From Rhipidocladum racemiflorum (taxonomy: Eukaryota > Streptophyta > Magnoliopsida > Poales > Poaceae), in NCBI GenBank assembly GCA_036346355.1, contig CM070579.1, forward strand, positions 6,882,001 through 6,946,000: 64,000 nt of DNA, given 5' to 3'. Positions 1 to 11,074 of this stretch are shown here, in pieces; position 1 is the first letter of the stretch; each line of letters starts with the position of its first letter. The notes beneath the pieces are model-generated. The model had not been told where the DNA came from and did not search any database. It saw nothing but the letters and a program-made list of their open reading frames with translations. Made by a program: the position numbers and the translations under genes.

Positions 1-401
1 AACTATGAAAAAACCATGTTGCCAAACAGGCCCTCAGTTTCTGTGGGTCTGGTTGGTTGCATGCCCCTAGTTTGGTCCGTATGAGTCATGCAGGCTGGTG
101 GGAGTCAGGCTGAGTGGATACAAATTAGTTTGTTTGGTTGGTTGTATGTATTGATCCTGGTTGAGTTGAGAAGATGTTTGGTTGGTTGTATGAAGGGAAA
201 AGAGGGATGACTAGATGTAAGAGATGTTGTTTGGTTGGTTGTATCTAGCTAAGTGTTGTGACTCTCCTGCATGCAATATTTCAGCATCATTTCCTTGTAA
301 AATCTGAAAATTGGTATTGGTAAAAAGTGCGGCAATTTTCAGAATATAAGGACAATTATCTTTGCAGGAAGCAGCTCAGAGGTCAATTAACCATGTATAC
401 A

Positions 402-586
402 ATTTGGCTCCAAGAACCCGGTACATCTCACAACAATATTATTATGGCTTCCAAATAGTGGGGAATAACAAACCAGCTCACGGCAAAATTATTTTGCATC
501 TTCTGTCAATAGGAAAACAACAGAACTGGCTCCAAGAACTGGGTACATCTCACAACAAGCTCACGGCACTTTTCTTCTGTCAACAG
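402..586. repeat. Direct duplication about 124 bp apart
   Basis: A block containing GGCTCCAAGAAC and GGTACATCTCACAACAA occurs near 404 and again near 528, each followed by an AGCTCACGGCA stretch and a CTTCTGTCAA stretch. A second pair, ATTAATCCATTGGAAATAAT, occurs near 718 and 832. These are local duplications in the non-coding 3' flank of the Harbinger element; no gene is visible in 45-1880. Confidence 0.7.
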
Positions 587-1512
587 GAAGGACAATGAAC
601 CATGCTCATGCTGGCCATGATATCGATATGAACAAATAAATAATACAAGTTCTGAAAAACAACAGAATAGACATTGAACTTGCAGCTGTCCCAAGACAAC
701 AGAAATCAAAGCATCACATTAATCCATTGGAAATAATAAAATGATTTAGCCTGTCACAGGACAACAAAAATCAAACCAGCTTCCACAAAATTGAACTTGC
801 AGTTTTAACCTACAAAAGACCCAACATCACATTAATCCATTGGAAATAATTGTTGATCCAGCAAATAATAGACATTGTAATGTAACCAACAGCTCATGGA
901 ATATAACTAAAGCATGATTTAGGAGAACATCATTGAGCTCCACCGCCCATGGAGGGAACGAGAGAGTACCTCGAACAAAGGCCTTATAGCAACAAATGAA
1001 GCAGGTTCCTGAAACGCCTCTCCGAATCTTGATCTTATGAAATTGAAACAGGTTATCAAAAGGTCCGACAATCTACATTCATCAAAAAATAAATAAGATC
1101 ATAGTTAAAAACCTATTGCAATTGGCTGATGCTGCCAAGGTGGATGAAGCTAAGACAACTGATATTGAATACTCAGAATGATACTACCTGAAGCTGACAA
1201 ATCAATCACTAAAAAAGTTATCAATGACATTTGAATCTGACAAATCACTAAACTTCATGGTTCATGTTTACTAGTTAGCAATGAGAAAGATGCAACAAAT
1301 ATCGAATATAGACTAAAGAGTTAAAAGTTGTGGATAAAAACAACATGTTGCAAACATGGACAGTTCTAATATGATCAACAGATAATAAAAATGTTGAAGC
1401 TTCATCCCAACGGCCTGCATTAAGACAAACAACACAATATCACATATGAGACTACTGTTATTGAGGAATTACAGAAGAAATACTCAAGCACTTCTAACTT
1501 ATGGAATAGCCT

Positions 1513-1740
1513 ACAATTATCCAAGGAAAGAAAATACCTTCTCATAGAACTTGATAGAACGATCAAGAAAATACCTTCTCATAGAACTTGATAGAACTTG
1601 ATAAAATCCAAGCATCCAACATGATACAGCATAACTAAAGCATGATAAAATCCAAGCATCCAACATGATACAGCATAACTGAAGCATGATAAAATCCAAG
1701 TATCCAACACGATAAAATCCAAGTATCCAACACGATATTA
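1513..1740. repeat. Short tandem duplications (about 35, 57 and 26 bp)
   Basis: AAATACCTTCTCATAGAAC is duplicated at about 1531 and 1567. Then a unit with AAATCCAAGCATCCAACA, TGATACAGCATAACT and AAGCATGAT repeats (near 1606 and 1648), followed by two 26-bp copies carrying AAATCCAAGTATCCAACACG. This is replication-slippage-type structure inside the Harbinger element. Confidence 0.75.
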
Positions 1741-1884
1741 CATGACAAAAAAATGGTGTCCCACTACCACCTCCTGAGGGGTTTCCACAGACCACCTCAA
1801 TGCATTAATAGTTAGATGTTTAGAGTGTTCTATAGGTGAGCATCTAACACCTTAGTACAAAAAAACAACCCAAATAGTTAGCAC

Positions 1885-2910
1885 TCAGTTAGTAGGGTTG
1901 GACCGTAAGAAGGATGTAACCCACAACACACGCCTAGGCTCAGACATCTGTAGAAATACCAAGCTCATGGCCTTGTGCGCAGCAAGGTAAGTTAGGACAA
2001 CCATTAGAGACTCCTCACTGAACCCAGGAAGGTCCATGACTGCACTGTATAACTCCGGATGAGCCTCTCCATGCACAGTCTCCTTTATAGCGGCTGCCAT
2101 CTCACGGACTACATCAGACATCTTGGTTAGCAGCATTGCTTCGTCCTCGGTCACAAGAGGAGTCCTCTTCCTTTTCCTGGGCCAGTGGAGTTTTCCCTGC
2201 CACCTCCTTCAGAAGAACCGGCAACATTAGCAGGAGCACCACTACCAAAGGCATCAGCAGCAACACCAGAAGTCACACCATCATGCCAATCCATCCCATC
2301 AGCAGCAGTGCTAACACCATCAGCTCCAACAGATGTACCAGTCTTGCCAGAGCTATCAGCAACCTCAGATGGGACACCTAAGGCCTCATTGGAATCCATG
2401 GCATACCTCCCCGTGGCTTGTCCACTGCCAAAGATTGTGGCCATCTCAACATAGTTCTCTATAGCCACATTGAGGAAGTCAACATCCTTAGGGTGGTCCT
2501 AAATAATGGCAAGAAGGTTGTTAATTGTTAGTATAAGAACAAAAGAAGGTTTAGTTGTCTATAGGTTAAGAGAAAACCTTGACGTGGCCCTTGTAGTGCT
2601 CATCATCGAGCACTATCATGTTCAGATTGTCATCCCAAAGAGCGCCACTAAGATCCCTGAGCCTGCAAACTTTCACCCACCTAGCACGCCACTTGCGTAG
2701 GTGGTTATACACCTGGTTGCCGTGAACCTCAACACCAATGTGTTCAGTTATGGCCCTTGCAACTTGATTAAGATGGACTTCTTTAAATCCTTTGTCAGTC
2801 TTAACCCATTGCCCAATGATCTCGACCAATCGACGAAGCATGTAACTAGACATATGGCTAGTCCAGCGCAGTGCATGCCTACCTCCTACCTCATCACCCA
2901 AGTCAGCCAT
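1885..2910 (-). pseudogene. Myb/SANT-like companion gene of the Harbinger element
   Basis: Exon 1 (from the Met at 2910 to 2578) encodes a Myb/SANT-like DNA-binding domain, seen as RWTSHMSSYMLRR followed by TDKGFKEVHLNQVA and QVYNHLRKWRARWVKV. Such proteins help transposases bind element ends. A GT-AG intron at 2577-2499 keeps phase and joins HYKGHVK to DHPKDVDFLNVAIENY, a junction typical of the family. The following serine/glycine-rich linker runs into a stop at 2151, while the family's C-terminal part (from KRKRTPLVTEDEAMLLTK) continues in another frame to 1885. One frameshift near 2155-2190, or an unrecognised intron, breaks the gene. Start choice is by family similarity; a Met at 2982 is also open. 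Confidence 0.78.
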
Positions 2911-3110
2911 CCCCCTAATGCATAAATCACCCAAGTCACCCAATTTGTAGAAGTACGAGAATATAGAAGTCAAGGAAGTCAAAGAATGTACAAGTCAAGT
3001 AAGTCATCATTGCAAGCAACCATTAGTCTCAGTTCAGGATGCATAATTCAAATGTTCATGATGCAATTTAACTAGTGCAACACCAACATATCAACATATT
3101 ACATCATACA

Positions 3111-4419
3111 TTACACATGAGAGGACCCCCTATTCTGCCACATATGATTAGCCCAGTTGTCCCTCTTCTGAGCCCATGTTCCATTATCTTGTGCAAGGTC
3201 ATTGTGGGCTTCCACCTCAACAGGGTTTGCAATCCATGTGGACTCTGGTGGGATACACTCATCCATTCCAAAACCCAGGATCCAATTATGCAGGATAGCA
3301 CATGCAAGGACTAGCTTCACTTGAGTTGTGTATGGGTGGAAAGGTTTGTTGTAAACAATCTTAAACCGGTTTTTGAACGTGCTGAAGGCCCTTTCAACCG
3401 ATACTCTAAGACTGGAGTGACGTAGATTGAACAACTCTTTCTTGTTTTGAGGGTAATTCCTTCCACCATACTCCCTCAAGTGGTATCGAGTGGCTCGGTA
3501 TGGTGGAAGGAACCCGGGACGAACAGCATATCCAACATCGACAAGGTAGAATTTGCCTAACAAAAAACCACGGACCATTACTATTATGAACTTCAATGTT
3601 ACCATTACAAATTTCAATGTCTATTTACATGGTGGAACCACAAGACCATCATCTCTCTCCAATGCATCTGCAAGAATCAGAGCATCGTGGGCCGATCCCT
3701 CCCACCCAGCAAGGACATAGGTAAACCTAAGGTCGAAGTCAACAGCAGCCATGACATTTTGGGTAGTAGTGCCTTTCCTACCCCTAAAGGCCGCAGACAT
3801 TGATCGTGGGACTCTTGCAAGCACATGGGTCCCATCAATTGCTCCAATGCAATCCTAATAAAGAAAAAATAATTTGATTTATTGCTGCAATTAAGTTTTC
3901 AAATTTTGGTTATTAACTAAATGTAATGTGACAATCATTTTACCTTGAAGTAAGGGTACCACCTTTTACTATTAAGTATTTTAGGGTGAACATCATTTGA
4001 GGGTGGCTGGATCATCTCGTTGCGCAACTCGCCAATAGCATACAAAACCTCATGAAAGTACCGGCTGATGGTTTCAATTGATCTCCTGAAGATAGGCTGC
4101 AGAGCCCTAAATATATGGTTGTGGCCAACAACTAGGAGAAACATGGCGACTTGTTCCTCAATATAGCAATGAATGGTGTCTCGCAACATTTGCCTTTCAC
4201 GAAACAAACTACATAGCTAAAAAAAAGGGGCCCTCCTCATCCTAAGCTACTCCAAGCAATGGATGTCATCTGAATCGTATATCCACCTTAGGTTGGATTG
4301 CCTAGCTATGTCCCTTTCTACCATAGGACCATAGGTAATGCGTGGGTTACGTTCCCTAGCTCTTCGTAGGATGCAAACCATGTAGGCACACATGATAGCC
4401 ACTAGACCAGCACCTAGAT
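3111..4419 (-). pseudogene. Harbinger transposase (DDE superfamily), inactivated
   Basis: Three exons can be modelled. Exon 1 (about 4419-3944) has the N-terminal helical region, including IEEQVAMFLLVVGHN. Exon 2 (3854-3629) holds the first Asp in DCIGAIDGTHV and the second in WEGSAHDALIL. Exon 3 (3556-3111) holds KFYLVDVGYAVRPGF and the catalytic Glu in SVERAFSTFKNRF. Introns 3943-3855 and 3628-3557 are GT-AG and phase-consistent. All three catalytic residues survive, but exon 1 carries two in-frame TAG codons, just before LRMRRAPFF and just after it. Relatives have a Gln at the first site and Gln or His at the second, so C-to-T change at CAG sites is a likely cause. The protein would cut and paste the element; this copy cannot encode it whole. 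Confidence 0.85.
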
Positions 4420-4790
4420 CTAATGATTAGCATACGACGTTCACGCGCCAATTCATCCATCTATGTATAAGACATAATGCCAAAGTATCAGAAATAGTAA
4501 GACATGATGGTGTTGTCACTAGTTTAATGCATTCACATATATATAATATATGCACCTAAAGGCATGCATGCCACGGCTGCCACATCTAAGGGATGCTCCT
4601 CCAGTGGCATAACATCATCGACCAATAGAAGCATTGCTTAGAATTTAGCAAAATCAGCACTTATAACCAAACCAGATATGATATGGGAAATAATCAACAA
4701 GATCATTGAATTTAGCAGATCATATATAAATATGTAGCAGATCATTGAATTTAGCAGAATGCCAGATATGATATGGGAAATAATCAAAAT
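4420..4790. other. Non-coding interior of the Harbinger element
   Basis: The sequence is AT-rich and lies upstream (minus strand) of the transposase exons. A splice-acceptor-like CAG/TAG precedes the first modelled exon near 4425. Nothing further is recognisable. It grades into the tandem array that follows. Confidence 0.5.
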
Positions 4791-5365
4791 AAGCATCAAG
4801 TAACTTCATCATCAGGAATAAGCATCAAGTAACTTCATCATCAGATCTATATAAGACAGTATAACCCAGGGAATGGACTAAAATTTACCATCTCCATAGA
4901 AAAACTACTATTGCCATAGAAGAGAAAAAAGAAGCATAGAAAACTAATACTACATATCATGGTAAACATCAATAAGCATCAAGTAACTTCATCATTAGGA
5001 ATAAGCATCAAGTAACTTCATCATCAGATCATATATAAGACAGTATAACCCAGGGAATGGACTAAAATTTACCATCTCCACAGAAAAACTACTATTGCCA
5101 TAGAAGAGAAAAAAGAAGCATAGAAAACTAATACTACATATCATGGTAAATATCAATAAGCATCAAGTAACTTCATCATCAGGAATAAGCATCAAGTAAC
5201 TTCATCATCAGATCATATATAAGACAGTATAACCTAGGGAATGGACTAAAATTTACCATCTCCACAGAAAAACTACTATTGCCATAGAAGAGAAAAAAGA
5301 AGCATAGAAAACTAATACTACATATCATGGTAAACATCAATAAGCATCAAGTAACTTCATCATCA
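4791..5365. repeat. 184-bp tandem repeat, about three copies
   Basis: AAGCATCAAGTAACTTCATC starts units at 4791, 4974, 5158 and a partial one at 5342, so the period is 183-184 bp. Within each unit AAGCATCAAGTAACTTCATC itself occurs twice about 27 bp apart. Copies are almost identical apart from single-base changes, so the array is recent or homogenised. It lies in the presumed 5' leader or intron of the minus-strand transposase gene. Confidence 0.93.
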
Positions 5366-5599
5366 GGAATCTGGGCATTCACTGGTATGTGCACAACACA
5401 GTATAGCATGATTCATAAGCTATTAAACAGCTAACAAACAGCACAAAGCAGTCATAACAGTGCCAACATTGAATCAACAAAGCAGTTTTGACCTGATCTA
5501 CTGGTTCATATACACCTGATCGACAAGCCAACACCAGCACAAGCCAAGATTGAATCAACACAAGCCTAAATACACCAAATCTCATGGGAATACACCAGA

Positions 5600-5870
5600 T
5601 CTAGATGTTACCGAGCTCTAGAAACCTCATGCCCAAATACTCACACGCAATACTTACCGAGCTTGAGCAGAAGAGTCGAGAAGATGGAGTTGATCGGAGG
5701 AGGCGGGCGGAGGGAGCCGGGCGGAGGGAGCCGGGCGGAGGTGGGCGGAGGAGGCGACCGGAGGAAAGCGGGTGGAGGAGGCGAGTGGAGGGAAGTGAGC
5801 GGCTCGCCTCAAGTAACCCGAGGCGAGCGGACGAGGCGGGCGGAGGGAGGAGTGCGGAGGAGGCAAGCGG
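5600..5870. other. Purine-rich GC block (GGAGG/GGCGG repeats)
   Basis: The plus strand is strongly G-rich here with many GGCGGAG and GGAGGCG motifs, so the minus strand is C-rich. This fits a GC-rich 5' leader or promoter-proximal region of the minus-strand transposase gene. Long reading frames across it are composition artefacts in all frames. Confidence 0.5.
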
Positions 5871-6592
5871 CTGTTCTTGGGTAACCCTAGTCGAGCAGAG
5901 CGGCTGTTCTCGGCTGCATCTGACGGGCCAGCACGCGAGCGAAGCCCTCCGATTGCGTTTCCATGGGCCAGGACGCCAGATGCAGATTGCATCGACTGGG
6001 CCGAGATTGATTCCATGTACAGGAAACCAAACAAATGCATGGATGTGTTTGGTTGCATCCACTCATGCCATACATGGTGCATGCAGGCAACCAAACACAC
6101 CCATATGAATTTAAGCAGAACCTCGTTTACAGCTGGGTAGCACAAAGTTTCAACTGTAAACGGGCTGTGTCGGCACGGCTCGATAGCCCGTGCCGTGCTT
6201 GGGCCGGCACCTTGGCATGGACCAGCCTATTTAGGCATGGCATGATTAGGCATGACTCGGCATAATTAGGCATGACATAGCTCGTTTATTTAAAATATAG
6301 CTGTTTTATAGCCGCTTTTAGCTATTAGAGGCTTAAAAAATCGAAACAATTCCAAAATAAAAATCCTAACATTTTTCCTATGAATAGGGTAGCACCTCCC
6401 CCTCATTTCCCCACCAATACACTTGTAATTTCTTCTTTTCATTCTTTTGTGAAAATCCTCGTGCTCGTAGTGATAATTTGGCAAAATTCAAAATAGTTTT
6501 GCCAAAAATCTGAAATTCGGATTTCAGTTTCTATCAAGAAAACAAGGCAAGAATATTGATTTAATTTTATAGTCTTCTTTATTTTCAGTTAT

Positions 6593-7774
6593 ATGAAATT
6601 AATAGTAGTGCAATTATTTCTTGTAATTTTCTTAATGGAGAACCATGATTTTCTATCCTTCCCAGCTTCTGATTTCAGGATTTCACCCAAAAAGCTTCTT
6701 GCATCCTATCAAGCTGAAGAAGCTGCAACATATGTACCATCCTCAGGCTCTACAAGTGCTACTGCGTCGGCAAGCACTGGGGCAAAAAGATCAAAATGTA
6801 GTACATCGGGAGTCTAAGAAGATTTCGACCAGATTTTCGAGGCATCAGACAGCGTTCAGGACAGGTATGTTGTTTGTAAATATTGTAAACACAAATTAAC
6901 TGTGAAATAGTTAAGTGGAACAGGACACTTGAATAGACATACTGAGAGTTGTAGAAAAAAAAGCGAGATTAGCTATGAGACAGATGCAGCTGCAATACAA
7001 CCCCAATGGTACGGTACATCACTGGACTAATTCTTAGGTAGCTCATGAAGCTCTTTATCGTTTAATCACTTCTCAAGATCTACCTTTAAACTTTGGTGAG
7101 TCACTAGCATTGGAAAATATATTAAGACCGCTCAAAATCCTAGGTTTTCTTCAGTTTCTAGACAGACAACAACTATAGATCTGATTAAGTACTATAAAAA
7201 ATTATCGTGGTAAGCTAAAAGAGTTCTTTAATATTTGTACTTTTCTATATGTTTGACATCATACATATGGAGTGGTAACGTTAACCAGGATTACCTTAGT
7301 GTAGTTGCTCATTTCGTAAACAATGACTTGCAACTAGAGCAGAGAATTATAGGATTCAAATAAATTGATGTAGTACACACCGGTGAAAATATTGTTGATT
7401 GTATTGTAAAAGTTGTAGAAGATTTTGGCCTCACAGATAAATTTTTTGCAATAACATTAGATAATGTTGCAGCAAACACTTTTGCAATGAATATTCTTAC
7501 TCCACTTTTTAGTACGTGCGTCCAATATTTCTTGTTACATCAATGTTGTGCTTGCCATATTATTAATCATATAGTTAAATCTAGTTTAAAGAGGTTAAGC
7601 ACATATATTGAACCTTTTCGTATTGCAATATCTTTCATTAATAATTCTAATGTACGAGTAGTACCATATAAGAACTATTGTCTTGCGATGGGTGTACGCC
7701 CACATAAGTTTGCTGTAGATATGCCAATTAGATGAAACTCTACTTTCTTGATGCTCAAGGAACTCATACCCTAT
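6593..7774 (+). pseudogene. hAT transposase, BED finger and N-terminal half (broken)
   Basis: A BED-type zinc finger can be read around 6860-6955 (CKYCKHKLT then SGTGHLNRHTESC), followed by stretches typical of plant hAT transposases: YLSVVAHFVNNDLQLEQRI, then GLTDKFFAITLDNVAANT near 7425-7480, and CCACHIINHIVKSSLK. Several in-frame stops and shifts separate these pieces, for example one inside the BED finger near 6907. The reading is cut at 7774 by the solo LTR and resumes at 9219. Confidence 0.8.
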
Positions 7775-9213
7775 TGAAAGCATCTAGGCCCCCTATTGTG
7801 TTACTTAAATTATTTATTGGGTTTTGGTGCTTGATGTTCAACTAAATCAGTTTCTAGTGGATTTCCTCAGAAAGGAGGATCAAGATTAAGGATCCCTTAT
7901 TCCTAGTTCTTTGACTTGGGAGTTGATTCAAGTCTTTTAGGTGAGTTATTCCTAGTTTTCAACAGTACTATAAAGAGGGATTTTGCATAAGTTCAAAATC
8001 TTGGTTCCTAGGACGTTTTATCAAGACTACTTGGAGCTTAGGTTAAATCTTTTCAGATTCCTCTAAAAATCTTGTCTTGAGTTCATATCCCTTTCTAGTC
8101 AAAATCTAACTGAACTCAAACCGAGCGTTTCCCATTTACGCCGGACCAAGTTTTTGGGTCCGGTGCAGATAGGCTTTCTCTTTGAAACCAACTTGAGTGT
8201 ATTGAGGCTACAACGGACCAAAAAATTTCCTTTTGCTTCAGACCACTTTCCTTGGTCCGTAGTAAACTTAAAACTTACTGGTTTGCTGCTTGTATCCAAT
8301 TCCTTTCTTGAGTCATGATCAGTAAGTTTGCCTTCTACAACAGACCAAGTTTTTAGGTCTGTCGCAAACGTGCATTTCGTTATCTCTCAACGGACCCCTT
8401 TTTGCTCAGTGCATGTGTACGACGGACCAACTCTTCTTGGTTCGACGTAGATGCCTTTTTCGCTGGTTTGGGTCCGTAGTACTTTGAGCCTTTTGTATAT
8501 TTTGTCAATCCTTGTCAGATTCAATCTTTTTGAGTTGTCTTTTCAGTCTGACATTGGCAAACGGTTACCTGTTGCAAATAACGGCTATTTCCTTCCTGTA
8601 GCCTATTTAAACAGTTCAGAGGCTCTCCCAAAAAACAACTTTACATCTCTTTGACATCTAGCATTCCAAAAAGCTCAAAAGCCCTCAAAGAGATCAAGCT
8701 CAACTCTGAAAATCAAAACCTACTTTCCTACAGCTCCAAGTAGAGTCTAGTTTCAGTTGTTTCTAGTGAACCAAGAGATAGGGCTTGTGGATGGTCTATT
8801 ACTCTTGGAACTAGCTGTTCCTAGACAGTTTACTGGTGGTTGTAGTGCGACCTGTCCAACCGTGATTGTGGAAGGCCACTGTCATTGTGAGAGGTTTGGA
8901 CTCACCTCACCGGAGTGGTAAAAGAGTCACACTAGTGACAAATCTAGTACTGCTGTTGCGAGTTACTGGTGGAGCAATACTTCTGAGGAAGTGCTCTAAC
9001 GGGGACGTAGGAGATTTCTCTCTGAACCTCGGTGAAAAATCTCGCTTGTCTCTGTGTGATTGTCTGTCTTTTCATATCTCTCTATTGCTTAAGTTGTTCT
9101 TAGTCTGTTGGTGCTTAATCAGTTTATCTGTTTAGATCTTATCTTTAAACTGTTTAGTTTAAATTGTTTAAATTGCCTATTCACCCCCCCTCTAGGCCAT
9201 ACCGATCCTTTCA
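7775..9213 (+). mobile_element. Solo LTR (1439 bp), probably Copia/Sirevirus-type
   Basis: The sequence starts TGAAAG and ends CTTTCA and is flanked by a perfect 5-bp duplication CCTAT (7770-7774 and 9214-9218). TG...CA ends with a 5-bp TSD and no internal coding domain define a solo LTR. The end, GCCTATTCACCCCCCCTCTAGG, is typical of large plant Copia LTRs; assignment to the Sirevirus group is by memory of that motif. The interior has repeated short motifs around CGGACCAA and TTGGTCCG (8140-8470). It interrupts the hAT transposase. Confidence 0.88.
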
Positions 9214-9218
9214 CCTAT

Positions 9219-9612
9219 GAGGACACATTTTTTGTTTTTATTAATATGAACTATCGTACCCGGGATGGTTAATCGTTACTCACAGAGCAACATTAGTATT
9301 GCTGCTAATTACTTCTTGTTATTTTTGAAAAAAAATTATGATGTGACTTGTTCTTTATATGGAGTTTATTACCCAGCCTCTCCTTTAATTGTGCACAATA
9401 TTTTAGAAATTTCTACTCACTTAAAGAACCACGAAAATAATAGTTTTTTTGTGTGAAACTGTTTTTGCTACGAAAGCTAAAATTTTGAAATATTGGATAG
9501 AAATTCATATGTTATATGCTTTCACATTTATTTTAGATCCTAGAGCTAAAATTTGAGGATTTGGTAATGTTCTCTCACTTCTAAGTGATGGGATAGGTAT
9601 TGATTATTCTAG
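9219..9612 (+). pseudogene. hAT transposase, central fragment
   Basis: After the solo LTR the hAT coding sequence resumes, read in pieces as DTFFVFINMNYRTRDG and later AFTFILDPRAKI, the conserved hAT 'LDPR' segment near 9530-9555. Stops and frame changes are frequent. The fragment is cut at 9612 by a second LTR-type insertion and continues at 13784. Confidence 0.72.
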
Positions 9613-9783
9613 TGAAAGATCGAGATGGTGATCAGAGGGGGTTGAATGATCCCAAATAAAATTTTCCCCCACTCAAAGTACTCCAAACAATCCAGCAAGA
9701 AAATTTTGAAAGACACGAAGATTTTTCTTCAGACCAGTGCTCCTCAAATTTGCCAACCCATCAAAACCCGAACAACTAGACAA

Positions 9784-10259
9784 CATGTGTACCTCCAGGG
9801 GAGCGGCCACGTCTGACGGCAGCCGCGCCAGGAAGAAGTGCCTCCAGAGCCCCCAGTGGGGTTCAATCCCCAAAGAGGCCTCGCACAGCGTGATGAAAAT
9901 CGCGATGTGGAGGACGTCGTTCGGGTTCAAGTGGTGCACTTCCCCCCGGTAGAAGGCAGCAGCCCGCGAACGAACGGGTGGAGGGGGAGCCCGAACCCAC
10001 GCTCGTAGAAGGAGGCGAGCGCGATGACCTCTCCGTCGCCCGGCGCAGGGGTCGTAGCCCCCGCCGGCACCCTCCACTGCGACTCGTCTCGCGGTGGAAG
10101 GAACCCCTTCCTCTCCAACCCGAGGATGCGGCCGGGCGCCGGCGAGCACGGGGGCCACGACATCACCGAAACCAGCGAGGAGGCGAGGCGAGAAGCGAAG
10201 AAGCGAGGAGCTTTTTCTCCTGGTTTTCTCTTTTTTGCAGAAAGCACGAGCGAGTGCAT
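9784..10259 (-). pseudogene. Antisense extra gene of gypsy element (PF04195-like), truncated
   Basis: The minus strand reads LASFYERGFGLPLHPFVRGL, then after a frameshift near 9945-9960 VHHLNPNDVLHIAIFITLCE and EPHWGLWRHFF. This is the conserved core of the plant 'putative gypsy-type transposon' family (Transposase_28, PF04195), whose biochemical role is unknown. The likely start is the Met at 10163, because a Met at 10259 would lie only about 26 bp from the TATA box at 10285-10291. The similarity stops at about 9784, where a GT follows GAG. The gene lies antisense to the LTR at 11818-12692. A related gene is at 62801. Confidence 0.75.
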
Positions 10260-10284
10260 CCCTCCACGCGCCTCCCTCGCCCTC

Positions 10285-10291
10285 TTTTATA
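10285..10291 (-). promoter_or_regulatory. TATA box for the antisense gene
   Basis: TATAAAA on the minus strand, in the context GTGCCTATAAAAGAGGG, lies about 122 bp upstream of the Met at 10163. This places a start site near 10255. It is separate from, and opposite to, the LTR promoter at 12409. Confidence 0.55.
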
Positions 10292-10439
10292 GGCACCGGG
10301 CGGGAACGGACGCCTCTTCGCTCCAAACGGCGCCCCTTCACGCGAACCGACGCGTTCACCGACCGCACGACTGCCACCTCTGCCACTACCCCGGTAACGT
10401 GCCGCAATTCATTTAATTTCCACTGAGCATTAAGTGCTC

Positions 10440-11074
10440 GGCGGGCCGATCACCTCGCGCCCGCCATGCGCCATGCGACTCGCGGTTCACTTGAACTGTG
10501 AGCCAAAGCGCCGGAAAAAAGGTATGAACGGCCCATTGGGCCGCCCGGCCTTGGGGTAGCAGACCGCCTTCGGGCTCGCACCCGAGGCCCGGCACCGTGC
10601 TGAGGGTTACGAAGGCCAAGTCCAGTCGACTGGAATGAAAGCCGCCCCAACACGTAAAACAGAGCGAGGGGCAGACCGGGGTGAGCTCCCAGAGGGCCTC
10701 CAGTTGGGTCGGCGGACGACCCAATCACCCTGGACCGCATCTGAGACCATACCTCACGTTCTCCCGCGGAACTCATCGATGAGTGGCGCCCAGCCGCGCT
10801 CCGGGTCGACGGACGACCCGGTAGCCCGATACGGGATCGAGTAAGGAAAGGTTCTCATGCGACGCCCCACAGCGGGTCGGACGCCCGCGCCGGGATCCAC
10901 GTCCGCTTGGAGATGATCCCCCCCGAGGGAGATCACCGAGGTCCCACTCGGATTACCCGTTAGTAGCTCGCACGAGCACAGCGTTCAAACCGACGTAGGT
11001 AAACGCGCGTTCGCTCACCCGACTCTAGGTCCCACGACCGTGGCCGACCAGAGTCCGACCAGCTATAACACAAA
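10440..11074. other. GC-rich non-coding part of the gypsy element
   Basis: Between the antisense gene promoter and the tandem-repeat block lies GC-rich sequence with many CGGCGG/GACCCG words. Long frames exist on both strands but none shows a recognisable motif, and they are typical of GC-rich composition. Confidence 0.45.

Larger units (their letters stand above)
45..6102 (-). mobile_element. PIF/Harbinger-type DNA transposon, decayed
   Basis: Two minus-strand genes, a DDE transposase (about 4419-3111) and a Myb/SANT-like protein (about 2910-1885), sit between ends that are inverted copies of each other: GGGTCTGGTTGGTTGC at 45-60 and, on the minus strand, GGGTGTGTTTGGTTGCC from 6102. Subterminal copies of GTTTGGTTGGTTGTAT recur near 128, 177 and 231. 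A two-gene layout with a Myb-like partner is usual for PIF/Harbinger/Pong elements. No convincing 3-bp target duplication is visible, so the exact ends are uncertain. Both genes are damaged, so the copy is probably immobile. Confidence 0.8.

Noticed and set aside
4791..5365. CRISPR-like array
   Set aside because: Units are 184 bp with no short identical repeats separated by unique spacers, and the context is a plant transposon.
5601..6145. Several frames of 150-167 codons on both strands
   Set aside because: GGCGGAG-rich composition keeps all frames open; peptides are Arg/Gly or Pro/Ser-rich without motifs.
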